This document shows, one piece after another, positions 27,697-36,321 of a stretch of 45,563 nucleotides of DNA. How positions within the stretch are numbered: position 1 is the stretch's first letter; each line of letters starts with the position of its first letter. This stretch comes from Bacteroides sp. (GTDB lineage: Bacteria; Bacteroidota; Bacteroidia; Bacteroidales; Bacteroidaceae), in NCBI RefSeq assembly GCF_029057325.1, contig NZ_JAICZW010000134.1:1-45563 (forward strand), read 5' to 3'. Below the pieces are notes generated by a model that was not told where the DNA came from, searched no databases, and worked only from the letters and a program-made list of their open reading frames with translations. The translations under genes and the position numbers were made by a program.

Positions 27697-28461
27697 ATGA
27701 AAAACGTATATTTCCTTTCAGACGCACACCTCGGCTCACGCGCCATCGAACACGGACGTACACAAGAACGACGCCTGGTAAACTTCCTGGACAGCATCAA
27801 ACACAAAGCTGCCGCCATATATCTGCTGGGAGACATGTTCGACTTCTGGTACGAATTCAAGAATGTAGTGCCGAAAGGGTACACCCGTTTCCTCGGAAAG
27901 CTCTCCGAACTGACCGACTTGGGCGTGGAAGTGCACTTCTTCACCGGCAATCACGACATCTGGTGCGGCGACTATCTGACACAAGAGTGTGGCGTCATCA
28001 TCCACCGCAAACCGATGACGACCGAAATCTACGGAAAAGAGTTTTACCTTGCCCACGGCGATGGGCTGGGCGATCCGGACAAGAAATTCAAGTTGCTGCG
28101 CACCCTGTTCCACAGCCATACCCTCCAAACCCTATTCTCCGCCTTACATCCCCGCTGGAGCGTAGAGTTTGGACTGAACTGGGCCAAACACAGCCGCCTG
28201 AAACGCGTCAACGGAAAAGAGCCCGACTATATGGGGGAAAACAACGAATACCTGGTGCTCTATACCAAAGAGTACCTGAAAAGCCACCCCGACATCAACT
28301 TCTTCATCTACGGCCATCGCCATATCGAACTGGATTTGATGCTGAGCTCCACCGCCCGCATACTGATTCTCGGCGATTGGATAAACTACTTCTCGTATGC
28401 CGTCTTCGATGGTGAGAACCTCTTCTTGGAAGAGTTCATCGAAGGGGAAACGAAACTATAA
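27697..28461 (+). CDS. lpxH: UDP-2,3-diacylglucosamine diphosphatase (LpxH-like)
   Basis: The 254-residue protein is a calcineurin-type metallophosphoesterase with the whole metal set: DAH (D9, H11), GDMFDFW (D46), GNHD (N85, H86, D87), HGD (H120, D122) and GHRH (H207, H209). LpxH removes UMP from UDP-2,3-diacylglucosamine to make lipid X in lipid A synthesis at the inner-membrane face. The GDMFDFW and GNHDIW forms fit LpxH better than other phosphoesterases. No other lpx gene is in the window. Bacteroides often has this type where LpxI is absent. Confidence 0.85.
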   Translation: MKNVYFLSDAHLGSRAIEHGRTQERRLVNFLDSIKHKAAAIYLLGDMFDFWYEFKNVVPKGYTRFLGKLSELTDLGVEVHFFTGNHDIWCGDYLTQECGVIIHRKPMTTEIYGKEFYLAHGDGLGDPDKKFKLLRTLFHSHTLQTLFSALHPRWSVEFGLNWAKHSRLKRVNGKEPDYMGENNEYLVLYTKEYLKSHPDINFFIYGHRHIELDLMLSSTARILILGDWINYFSYAVFDGENLFLEEFIEGETKL

Positions 28462-28547
28462 AGAGAGCATGCGGAAACTTATCGGAAAAAGGAACCTCTC
28501 CGAACCACTCTTATCGTTTCCGGACTTTTAACGGCCGCCCGCATTTC

Positions 28548-30062
28548 TCAGAACTGGAAGTAGATGAACGGCTGCACCTCCGTGCTCTTCATCTGAATCA
28601 CCACGTAAATCATAAGAATCAGCAGCAACGCCTTTCCCAACAGAGGCAGGCGGATGACACCCTTCTCACAGGCGCGCTCCCAACTGTCGGGCACAAAGTG
28701 CAACATATATCCCAGCCCCATCAGGGCGAACACCTCCCAATAGCCCTCCAGCAACTGCGGGAAGAGTTGCGGATGGAACTGCATAAATATCTGCCCCAGC
28801 ATATCCACTGATGTGGAAAATTCCGCATTGCGGAAGAATATCCAGCAGAAACATACGAAATGGAACGTGATAAGGATGCCGAAAAAACGGCGGATGCCGT
28901 GGCTCTGCGTTCCCCGCTTGCGCCCGGTAAGCGTCATCCAGCACTTGTGAAATGCCAACGCGACACCGTGCATCACTCCCCAGAGGACGAAGTTCCAAGA
29001 TGCCCCGTGCCACAGCCCGCCTAAGAACATCGTGATAATCAGATTGACATACTGGCGAATCCGGCCCTTCCGGTTACCGCCCAAAGAGATATAGAGGTAG
29101 TCGCGCAGCCAACTGGACAGGGAAATGTGCCACCTCCGCCAGAACTCCGTGATAGAGGCAGACTTATAGGGGGAATCGAAATTGATATTGAAACGGAAGC
29201 CCAACAGCAGCGCGATGCCGATTGCCATGTCACTATAGCCGGAGAAATCGCAATAAATCTGCAAGGCATAGCCATAGACACCCATCAAGTTCTCCACCCC
29301 GGAGTAGAGCGTGGGATTGTCGAAGATGCGCTCCACAAAGTTGACACTGATGTAATCCGAAATCACCGCCTTCTTGAACAAGCCGCCGACAATCAGGAAA
29401 ACGCCCCGCCCGAACATCTCTTTGGAGACAAACAGCGGACGGCGTATCTGCGGAATGAAGTCGCGCGCACGCACGATGGGGCCCGCCACCAATTGAGGGA
29501 AGAACGATACATAAAAGGCGTAGTCCAGCAGATTGGTCAACGGCTCAATCTCCTTACGATAGACATCGATGGTGTAGCTCAACGACTGAAAAGTGAAAAA
29601 CGAGATGCCCACCGGCAAGAAGATGTCCAATGCCGTAAACGTCCCTCCCGTCAACGAAGCAAAGGCCTCGCCTAAGAAGTTGGTATATTTGAAGTAGCAC
29701 AACAGCCCCAGATTGATGAAAAGGCTCAGCGCCACCCACGCCTTGCGCAAACCGGCGGCCACAGTGCATGCCATCAGCCGGGCAATGAAGAAATCGCAGA
29801 TGGTGACAAGCCCCAGCAGAAAGAAATACGTACCGCTGCTCTTATAATAGAAGTAATAGGAAAACAAGGTGACAAACAGCAGACGTGCCGTAGTGGGACG
29901 TCGCAACAGAAGATAAACCAGCATGAAAGCGGCGAACAGCCAAAGGAAAAGGCCGCTACTGAAAATCATCGGTGCCTGCGAATCGTACACAAACACACCG
30001 CACAACCGCTCCCAATCTATATTCAGAGCAGAAAGCAACTCGTCAATATTCCACATATTCAT
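28548..30062 (-). CDS. MBOAT-family O-acyltransferase (AlgI-like)
   Basis: The 504-residue polytopic membrane protein has the MBOAT signature GGLWHGASWNFVLWGVMHG, with the invariant histidine at about 352 and a second in the MHG segment. It also has FDSPYKSASITEFWRRWHISLSSWLRDYLYI upstream of it, as in AlgI and PatA. Such proteins pass acetyl groups across the inner membrane for O-acetylation of surface or periplasmic glycans. It overlaps the upstream SGNH gene by 20 nt and is third in an operon with two SGNH hydrolases, which strongly suggests they work together. The glycan target is unknown. Confidence 0.9.
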   Translation of the reverse strand: MNMWNIDELLSALNIDWERLCGVFVYDSQAPMIFSSGLFLWLFAAFMLVYLLLRRPTTARLLFVTLFSYYFYYKSSGTYFFLLGLVTICDFFIARLMACTVAAGLRKAWVALSLFINLGLLCYFKYTNFLGEAFASLTGGTFTALDIFLPVGISFFTFQSLSYTIDVYRKEIEPLTNLLDYAFYVSFFPQLVAGPIVRARDFIPQIRRPLFVSKEMFGRGVFLIVGGLFKKAVISDYISVNFVERIFDNPTLYSGVENLMGVYGYALQIYCDFSGYSDMAIGIALLLGFRFNINFDSPYKSASITEFWRRWHISLSSWLRDYLYISLGGNRKGRIRQYVNLIITMFLGGLWHGASWNFVLWGVMHGVALAFHKCWMTLTGRKRGTQSHGIRRFFGILITFHFVCFCWIFFRNAEFSTSVDMLGQIFMQFHPQLFPQLLEGYWEVFALMGLGYMLHFVPDSWERACEKGVIRLPLLGKALLLILMIYVVIQMKSTEVQPFIYFQF

Positions 30063-30948
30063 TGTAGCCCTTGATTAAAGCTTGATAAAACAACTCGCCC
30101 TGCAACCGATACCCTTCGGGCATATAGTGAACATGGTCGGGACGCATCAGACCTGCCTCCTGCCAGTTCAGGCAAGCACGGCGCATGCCTCCCGCCACCT
30201 CGTACAAATCCCAAACCGCCAGTCCATTCTCATCGGCATACTTACGGATGGCATGCACGGCAATGGGGGTACGGGGGTTTATCTGATACGTCCGGCGACG
30301 GCCACGCTGGCGCGAGCTTTCGTAAGCACCCGGAGGCGTAGTCATCAGCAACGGCACATCGTGCAGCTTCGCCCGAAGCATACGCACCAGATCATCCATC
30401 TGACGGTAGTGCGACGTCGCATTGTAGCGGCGGTTGTGGCTTTCGTTGGTTCCAAAAGAGAGAATCAGCAGGTCGGGATGCAGACCGGCAATCTCCTCCA
30501 CGCGGTCGGGGCGGGTAAAAGATATGCAGAACGCGCCGTTAATGCCGAAATCGGTATAGGACAGCGTGCCGAAGGCCTGTTGCATCCGTTCGCCGGTCGT
30601 GCGTGGGAAAATGTGTCCCCGAATATGGCTGTCGCCCACATGGACAATGCGAATCGTATCGCTGGAAACGCCCAACTTGGCCAATCGCAGTTTCTCCCAA
30701 AAAGGCTTGAGCACGCCCGCCTCGTCCTCCAAGCGGTTCACGCCGATCTGCCGGAAAGCGGCAGGAAAAGAGAGACACGGAACGGAGACCGTGTCCGTGC
30801 GTTGCCCGTAGGCAAGAAGCGTATCACAATCCGGCAACGCCAACAACGCCCGCGACGGCTTCGGAAGTGCGTCCTGCGCGCACAAAGGCAGGCAGGCACA
30901 CAGTAGAAGCGACAGCAGCCATATCTTCCTTCTCCTACTCCGCCTCAT
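30043..30948 (-). CDS. SGNH/GDSL hydrolase, exported (second of the O-acetylation cassette)
   Basis: The preferred start at 30948 gives 301 residues beginning with MRRSRRRKIWLLSLLLCACLPLCAQ, a signal peptide. A GGAGGAGGG lies just upstream. The frame is also open from an ATG at 30966. SGNH blocks are complete: GDSH (S107), LSFGTNESH, and DHVHYMPEGY. In AlgX/PatB-like systems such proteins move acetyl groups from the membrane protein to the glycan in the periplasm, so a transferase is as likely as an esterase. It overlaps the upstream SGNH gene by 14 nt and the MBOAT gene by 20 nt. Confidence 0.85.
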   Translation of the reverse strand: MRRSRRRKIWLLSLLLCACLPLCAQDALPKPSRALLALPDCDTLLAYGQRTDTVSVPCLSFPAAFRQIGVNRLEDEAGVLKPFWEKLRLAKLGVSSDTIRIVHVGDSHIRGHIFPRTTGERMQQAFGTLSYTDFGINGAFCISFTRPDRVEEIAGLHPDLLILSFGTNESHNRRYNATSHYRQMDDLVRMLRAKLHDVPLLMTTPPGAYESSRQRGRRRTYQINPRTPIAVHAIRKYADENGLAVWDLYEVAGGMRRACLNWQEAGLMRPDHVHYMPEGYRLQGELFYQALIKGYNEYVEY

Positions 30949-32308
30949 ACGCCCTCCTCCTATCATACTGTTCCTTGCCGTACATCAGCGCTTCATACAG
31001 CAATCCGGCCAAACGCTTGCCGCCCCGGAAATTGATATGGGTATAATCGTAATTGGCCATCGAAGGTTTGGCATGCACCATCTCAGCCATGCTGCCCTCT
31101 CCGCCCATCGCCTCAAACATATTCCAGAAGGCAACCGCCTCGTCCGCCGCCATGCTATGCTGATAGCGGACCAGGCTTTTGATGCCGGGAATGGTGCGCA
31201 ATTCGCCTTCTTCCGTCTTATAGTCACGGTCGCCCACGCTGACAACCAGGATGGATGCCTGCGGAAAGGCCTCTTTCAGATGCTGCAACGCGGTGCGCAT
31301 GCCTTTGACATAGCTGTCATAGTTCAACTGCTGTTTAGAAGCCACATTCAGGCCATATTGCAAAATAATCAGGTCGTAAGGACGTTGCTTGTTGAATCCG
31401 TGCATCATCCAAGCGGGAATGGAGCGAAGGGAAAGGCCGGAGTTGCCCCTCAAAGAGAAATTGTCCACCGTGATGCCGGAAAGTCCGTCCAGCGCCACCC
31501 CATAGAACAGCGTAGAGTCTGCCTTATCCACCGTCCATCGCACGGAGCCGATTTCTCCTTCCACCTGCATCTGTCGCAATCCGTCGGTGGGTTCGAAGGT
31601 TTCGGTCTGCCTCTCCCCCCGATTCACATTGACGGAAAGCGTCACCTCCCCCTGATTGCTGAAGAAGATGCTTGCCCGCTGGCAGGTATCAAGCCGGGAA
31701 TCGTAAACCGTCTGCCCGTGCAACTCCACGTATGCACCCTCGTTCGGAATGAAATAGTGGCCCGAAACGCCCTGTTTGTTACGATTGAAAGTAGAGCGGT
31801 CCATGACGCAATGGCTTCGCCAACCACCGAACGTGTGGCGCACCGTAGGCCGAAAGCCGCTGGTAATGGAGGTGATGGTGACGAATCCCACTCCACGGCC
31901 GCCATACCGCTTTTGCAGCAGCATGCGCAAGTCGGCGGTCAGGATGTCGCCCTCAATGAAAGAGTCGCCGAAATAGGCGATGCGCACCGGACGAGGAGTC
32001 ACGGCAAGTTCATCAAGCGCCTGGTAGAAATTCGCCATACCGTGCATCGTTGTATCGCTGTAATCTTCGATGCAAGTCATCCCCGTGCGACAAGTATCCA
32101 CAAAAGCAGGTTTCACCTTGGGGGGCGGCGGCAACACACTGTCCGTATCTTGCACCGCTTCCGGAAGTGGGCGCACATCACCAAGGATGTCCACCCGCCG
32201 CAACACATGGCCACGCCAGGTCAGCCCCGGCAGTTTGTTCATCAGCAGCAATATGCCCATCACGATGACCATCAGCAATCCCGTATGTCGCAATACACTC
32301 TTCTCCAT
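30935..32308 (-). CDS. SGNH/GDSL-like protein with N-terminal membrane anchor (first of the cassette)
   Basis: The 457-residue product has one N-terminal hydrophobic segment (about 9-25) with no clear signal cleavage, suggesting anchoring with the rest in the periplasm. A Pro-rich stretch is near residue 60. The SGNH core has GDSFIEGD (S116), LQYGLNV, and D421-x-x-H424 (DYTH). A beta-rich insertion of about 150 residues lies between block I and block III and may bind carbohydrate. It is the first gene after a strong promoter and overlaps the next SGNH gene. Having two SGNH proteins of different architecture in one operon is notable. Confidence 0.85.
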   Translation of the reverse strand: MEKSVLRHTGLLMVIVMGILLLMNKLPGLTWRGHVLRRVDILGDVRPLPEAVQDTDSVLPPPPKVKPAFVDTCRTGMTCIEDYSDTTMHGMANFYQALDELAVTPRPVRIAYFGDSFIEGDILTADLRMLLQKRYGGRGVGFVTITSITSGFRPTVRHTFGGWRSHCVMDRSTFNRNKQGVSGHYFIPNEGAYVELHGQTVYDSRLDTCQRASIFFSNQGEVTLSVNVNRGERQTETFEPTDGLRQMQVEGEIGSVRWTVDKADSTLFYGVALDGLSGITVDNFSLRGNSGLSLRSIPAWMMHGFNKQRPYDLIILQYGLNVASKQQLNYDSYVKGMRTALQHLKEAFPQASILVVSVGDRDYKTEEGELRTIPGIKSLVRYQHSMAADEAVAFWNMFEAMGGEGSMAEMVHAKPSMANYDYTHINFRGGKRLAGLLYEALMYGKEQYDRRRAYEAE

Positions 32309-32331
32309 ATCGCTTTTTTTCTATAAGGGCG

Positions 32332-32362
32332 CAAAGATACGGAAAGGTGAGGCAAAAACAAA
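32332..32362 (-). promoter_or_regulatory. Promoter of the SGNH-SGNH-MBOAT operon
   Basis: On the minus strand TTTG (32359-32362), 19 nt, then TATCTTTG (32332-32339), a full consensus match 24 nt before the first start codon. Confidence 0.87.
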
Positions 32363-32430
32363 TCAAAATGAACAGATTTGCGCTTCAAACGAATGGTATT
32401 TCAAGCTGATTCCCGCTATATAAACCTGCG

Positions 32431-32519
32431 CTGACAGACACTTGCTTCTGTCGGCTCAGACACAAGTGTCTGTCTTCTTGAACACAAGTGTCTGTCAGGT
32501 TGGAAGCAAGTGTCTGTCA
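32431..32519. repeat. Second cluster of GACAGACACTTG-type repeats
   Basis: Four related units lie within 89 nt: GACAGACACTTGCTTCTGTC (32433), CAGACACAAGTGTCTGTC (32457), ACACAAGTGTCTGTC (32482) and AAGCAAGTGTCTGTC (32504). Spacing is irregular. It shares the core with 3691-3776. Apart from this cluster, the promoter at 32332-32362 and the terminator at 32571-32625, the 345-nt gap (32309-32653) holds no gene. Confidence 0.78.
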
Positions 32520-32570
32520 GCCACATTATAAACAATTAGTAAACAGACGTTTAGAAAATAGTCCTAACAA

Positions 32571-32625
32571 AGAAAAAGAGGATATCAAAACCCATCTGCA
32601 TGCTGATGAGTTTTGACACCCTCTC
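32571..32625 (-). terminator. Terminator of the efflux operon
   Basis: Arms 32577-32595 and 32605-32624 form a long stem with a few mismatches. On the minus strand a run of T (32573-32577) follows. It begins 29 nt after the stop codon of the PII-like gene. The stem contains GAGGGTGTCAAAAC, also found in the terminator at 45487-45526. Confidence 0.85.
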
Positions 32626-32653
32626 TTATCAATCGGCAACAGAGGTGCCTTTA

Positions 32654-32947
32654 TCAGATAGTCTTCTCCACGTTCCAGACAAAGGCACGAAGTCCCAGCT
32701 GTTCGGTCTCCTTATCCATCTTATGAAGAGCCTCAAGCAGGGGATCTACCTTGGCATCGTCCACAATGGTGATGATAGCCGAGCACATGCTGGGCCAGGC
32801 GTGGCTGCCATAGTGCGGGTCGCCCGTCTTGCTGCCACGGCCTTGCACCTGCTGCCAGTAGCTGAAGCCGCGGCAGTTCATGCGGTCGAGCAGTGCCATG
32901 ATGCGCTCGTAGAAGGCTTGGTCGAATGTGATAAATATAGATTTCAT
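32654..32947 (-). CDS. PII-like (ferredoxin-fold) small protein at the end of the efflux operon
   Basis: The 97-residue product resembles the PII/GlnB superfamily: an N-terminal strand MKSIFITF, then GRGSKTGDPHYG (about 36-47) where PII has its T-loop entry KGFGRQKG, and a strand CSAIITIVDD followed by a helix. It lacks the full PII signature and the uridylylated tyrosine, so ligand and partner are unknown. It is the last gene of the tetR-tolC-adaptor-RND operon, 114 nt after the RND gene. A regulatory role on the pump is an inference from position. Confidence 0.7.
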   Translation of the reverse strand: MKSIFITFDQAFYERIMALLDRMNCRGFSYWQQVQGRGSKTGDPHYGSHAWPSMCSAIITIVDDAKVDPLLEALHKMDKETEQLGLRAFVWNVEKTI

Positions 32948-32950
32948 TTT

Positions 32951-33056
32951 GATTTATGATTTTAAAAATTCAGATTTCAGATTCCAGATTTATGACTTCA
33001 GCCTTACGGATTCCATTCACTTCATCCGAACGGCATAAATCATAAATCTGAAATCT
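32951..33056. repeat. GATTTATGATTT-type intergenic repeat, copy 1
   Basis: A GATTTATGATTT motif starts at 32951. GATTTCAGATT-ccaga-TTTATGA (32973-32995) has a near-perfect inverse, TCATAAATCTGAAATC, at 33040-33055. It fills the gap between the PII-like and RND genes. Related copies are at 36234-36313 and 43231-43259. Confidence 0.7.
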
Positions 33057-33061
33057 TATCA

Positions 33062-36000
33062 TTATTTCTTAGGTTTCGTCATCTTGTCTTTGTGGGACAG
33101 ATAGTATTCGTTCAACTCACGGTCGCGCTTAATCTTGCGGCGGGCACGCTTGATGCCTGTACCGGCAAACGAGCAGTAGAGCACGGGGACGAGAATCAGG
33201 GTCAGGATAGTGGATACCGTCAGACCGCCAATCACGGCCACACCCAGCGGACGCCACATCTCGGCACCTTCGCCCTGGCCCACGGCCATCGGCACCATAC
33301 CGAGGATAGTGGTCAGCGTGGTCATCAACACCGGACGCAGACGGCTGCGGCCTGCCGTAACCACGGAGTGGAGCACCGCCATGCCACGCTCACGACAGAG
33401 CGTGATGTAGTCGATGAGCACGATACCGTTCTTCACCACAATACCAATCAACATGATGCCTCCCAACAAGCTCATCACATTCAGGTTCGTCCCCGTGAAG
33501 AAGAGTGCCATCAGCACACCGCTGAACGCGAACGGGATGGAGAACATGATGATGAAGGGATAGGTCAGCGACTCGAACTGCGCCGCCATCACGATAAACA
33601 CCAGGATGATGATGAGCACGGCCAGCGTACCCAGGTCGGAGAACGAATCTTGCTGGTCCTCGTAGGAACCCGAAATCTGGATAGAGATGCCGCTCGGCAG
33701 GTCCATCTTGTCGATGATGGCGTTACCGGCCGCCACCACGTCGCCCAACGGGGCACCGGAGATAACGGCAGACACGGTCACGATACGTTCGCGGTCCTTA
33801 CGCTCGATGGTCGGAGGCGCCGAGCGCTCCACCACCTTGCCCAAGTCCTTCACGCGGATGCCCTGGCCCGACGGTGTATAGATAAGGATATTCTCCAGGT
33901 CTTCAATCTTGGTACGGAACTCCGGAGCGTAGCGCACACGTATGTCATACTCGTCACCGTCCTCGCGGTAGTAAGAGGCCAGCGCACCATTCACACGGTT
34001 GCGCAGGTAGCCCGACGCCGTAGAGAGGTTCAGGCCGTGCAGCGCCAGCTTCTCGCGGTCGAAGTCCACCTGATACTCCGGCTGGTAGTCCTGCCGGCTG
34101 ATGTTCACCTCGCTCACGCCCTTCACGCCGAGCAGTTTCTCCTTCAGCTGGGCGGAGACGCGGTCCGTGGCCGCGAAGTCGTAACCGTAGACCTCGAAGT
34201 CGGCACTGGCCTGAGCGCTCATACCGCTGTTGCTTCCTCCCAGAATCACCTGTGCCTTGTCCAGCTCGGGATAGGCCTTGAGGTCCTGGCGCATCTCGTT
34301 GCAGACCGTCTCCAGCGTGATGTCGCGGTCGCCCACGCTCACCAGGCTGATGTTGAAACTGATGATGTGGCTACCGTTGTCCTGCATGGAGGCAAACGTG
34401 TTGTCCGAGTCGGCCTGGCCCACGGTATAGTTGCATACGCGCATCACGCCCTCGTAACGTTTCATCCACATGGCGGTCAGCTCCGAAGCCAGCGCCTGCG
34501 CACGCTCCACGCGCGCGCCGATGGGGAGTTGCAGCTTCACGGCAATACGCGCATTGTCCGCCGCCGGGAAGAACTCCGAACCGATGTACTTGGCACACAT
34601 AAAGCTGAGCACGAAGAATCCGGCACAGCAGACCACCACCGTCTTGCGGTGACGCACCGCCCAGTTCAAGCGGTTCTGGTACCAGACATCGAGCGCATCC
34701 AGCGCACGCTGTATCGGCTTATAGAAAGCGATGAACCACTTGCTTTGCTTCTTCTGAAGCTTCAGCAGTTGCGAACACATCATCGGAGTGAACGACAGGG
34801 CAGATACCGTAGATACGGTCATAATCACACACATCATCCATCCCAACTGGCGGAAGAGCACACCGGACATACCGCTTACCATCGTCAGGGGGAAGAACAC
34901 GGCAATCATGGTCAGCGTAGAAGCGATTACCGAGATGGCCACCTCGTTCGTGGCATGCACCGCCGCCTGCTTCGGCTCGGAGCCGCGCTCGATGTGGGTG
35001 GTGACATTCTCAAGGACCACAATCGCGTCGTCCACCACATTACCGATGGCGATGGAGAGACAGGAGAGGGATATGATGTTCAGCGAACCGCCGTCTATGA
35101 TGCCCAGATAGATGAACGAAGCCACCAACGACATCGGAATCGTGATGCAGATGATGACCGTGGCACGCCAACGGCCCAAGAAAACGAACACCACCAGGAT
35201 GACGAACAGCATGGCGTAGATGATGGTCTCCTCCAGACTGGAGATGGTGTTCAGGATGTTGTCCGACGTATTGACGATGATGCCCAGCTTCACGTCGCTC
35301 GGCAGCGACTTCTGCAACTGCGGCAACATGTCGATCACCTTCTGCGAGATGGCCACCGAGTTGGCACCCGATTGCTTCTGTACGACAATCATGGCTCCCT
35401 GCACACCGTTGCTGTAGGTCTTCTGCGCACGCTCTTCCACAGAGTCCACTACCCGTGCCACGTCGCGCAGGTAGACCGAGGCTCCGTTGTGGGTGCCCAC
35501 TACGATGTTCTCCATCTCCCGGGGGTCCTTGAACTCACCCTCCACACGCAGCGAATAGGTGTTGCTGCCCACATCGAACGTACCGCCCGGCGTATTGCGG
35601 TTCTCGGCACTGATGATGGCGCTGATGGTCTCCACCGAAAGGTCGTAGGCATCCAGCTTGTTGGGGTCGCAATAGACGTTTATCTCACGCTTGGGCGCAC
35701 CGGAGATGGATACCGTACCCACACCCGGCACACGTGCCAGGGGATTGGCCACGTTGTCGTCCAATATCTTGTAGAGGGCCGGTTGGCTCTCCTCCGCCTG
35801 CACCGAGAGCAGGAGGATGGGAATCATGTCCGTACTGAACTTGAAGATGATGGGCGTCTCCACCTCATCGGGCAGCATGGAGCTAACCATGTCCAGCTTG
35901 TCGCGCACGTCGTTCGTCAGTACGTCGATGTCATAGCCGTATTCGAACTCCAGCGTAATCACGGAGATGTTCTCCGATGAGCGCGAAGTGATATGTTTCA

Positions 36001-36229
36001 GGTTGCTGACAGAGTTCAGCGTATTCTCCAACGGACGGGTCACGTTGTTCTCGATGTCCGATGCGCTGGCTCCGGCATACGAGGTCATCACCATGATGGT
36101 GTTGGTCTCGATGTCCGGATAGAGGTCCACCGGCAGCTTCGACAGAGAGAACAGACCAAATATCGCCACTGCCAGGAAGCAGAGCGAGGTCATAATCGGT
36201 TTCTTAACCGCTCCTTCGTATAAACTCAT
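33062..36229 (-). CDS. RND efflux pump inner-membrane subunit (HAE-1 type)
   Basis: The 1055-residue transporter has the RND architecture: TM1 near residues 10-28, a large periplasmic domain, a TM cluster (about 335-540), a second large domain, and a final TM cluster (about 860-1030). The proton-relay aspartates are in VVDDAIVVLEN (D400, D401). Features such as FEVYGYD and VSGVLMALFFTG-like segments are typical. It should export drugs or other amphiphiles from periplasm and inner membrane. It lies 92 nt after the adaptor gene, with a repeat element in the gap. HAE-1 rather than heavy-metal export is judged from overall sequence. Confidence 0.94.
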   Translation of the reverse strand: MSLYEGAVKKPIMTSLCFLAVAIFGLFSLSKLPVDLYPDIETNTIMVMTSYAGASASDIENNVTRPLENTLNSVSNLKHITSRSSENISVITLEFEYGYDIDVLTNDVRDKLDMVSSMLPDEVETPIIFKFSTDMIPILLLSVQAEESQPALYKILDDNVANPLARVPGVGTVSISGAPKREINVYCDPNKLDAYDLSVETISAIISAENRNTPGGTFDVGSNTYSLRVEGEFKDPREMENIVVGTHNGASVYLRDVARVVDSVEERAQKTYSNGVQGAMIVVQKQSGANSVAISQKVIDMLPQLQKSLPSDVKLGIIVNTSDNILNTISSLEETIIYAMLFVILVVFVFLGRWRATVIICITIPMSLVASFIYLGIIDGGSLNIISLSCLSIAIGNVVDDAIVVLENVTTHIERGSEPKQAAVHATNEVAISVIASTLTMIAVFFPLTMVSGMSGVLFRQLGWMMCVIMTVSTVSALSFTPMMCSQLLKLQKKQSKWFIAFYKPIQRALDALDVWYQNRLNWAVRHRKTVVVCCAGFFVLSFMCAKYIGSEFFPAADNARIAVKLQLPIGARVERAQALASELTAMWMKRYEGVMRVCNYTVGQADSDNTFASMQDNGSHIISFNISLVSVGDRDITLETVCNEMRQDLKAYPELDKAQVILGGSNSGMSAQASADFEVYGYDFAATDRVSAQLKEKLLGVKGVSEVNISRQDYQPEYQVDFDREKLALHGLNLSTASGYLRNRVNGALASYYREDGDEYDIRVRYAPEFRTKIEDLENILIYTPSGQGIRVKDLGKVVERSAPPTIERKDRERIVTVSAVISGAPLGDVVAAGNAIIDKMDLPSGISIQISGSYEDQQDSFSDLGTLAVLIIILVFIVMAAQFESLTYPFIIMFSIPFAFSGVLMALFFTGTNLNVMSLLGGIMLIGIVVKNGIVLIDYITLCRERGMAVLHSVVTAGRSRLRPVLMTTLTTILGMVPMAVGQGEGAEMWRPLGVAVIGGLTVSTILTLILVPVLYCSFAGTGIKRARRKIKRDRELNEYYLSHKDKMTKPKK

Positions 36230-36233
36230 TTCT

Positions 36234-36313
36234 TAATTTATGATTTTTAATTTATGAATTATAATGGCTGTTCGGCACAACGCCGCAAGTTCATTTATAA
36301 ATCATAAATCATA
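36234..36313. repeat. GATTTATGATTT-type intergenic repeat, copy 2
   Basis: AATTTATGATTTTTAATTTATGAA (36235-36258 area) is inverted as TTTATAAATCATAAATCATAATT (36293-36315 area), forming a long AT-rich arm pair. It lies between the RND and adaptor genes, where it may affect the ratio of their mRNAs. Confidence 0.6.
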
Positions 36314-36321
36314 ATTAGTAA

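Noticed and set aside
28462..28547. Terminator between convergent lpxH and MBOAT genes
   Set aside because: Only short or long-looped arms (CGGAAAC/GTTTCCG) were found, with no clear T-run.
31037..32326. 429-codon plus-strand open frame
   Set aside because: It is antisense to the SGNH gene with intact motifs and extends across that gene's start; no family is seen.
33092..35980. 962-codon plus-strand open frame
   Set aside because: It is antisense to the intact RND gene, has no start signal or recognisable family, and is rich in His/Arg/Asp, as expected from a shadow frame of a codon-biased gene.
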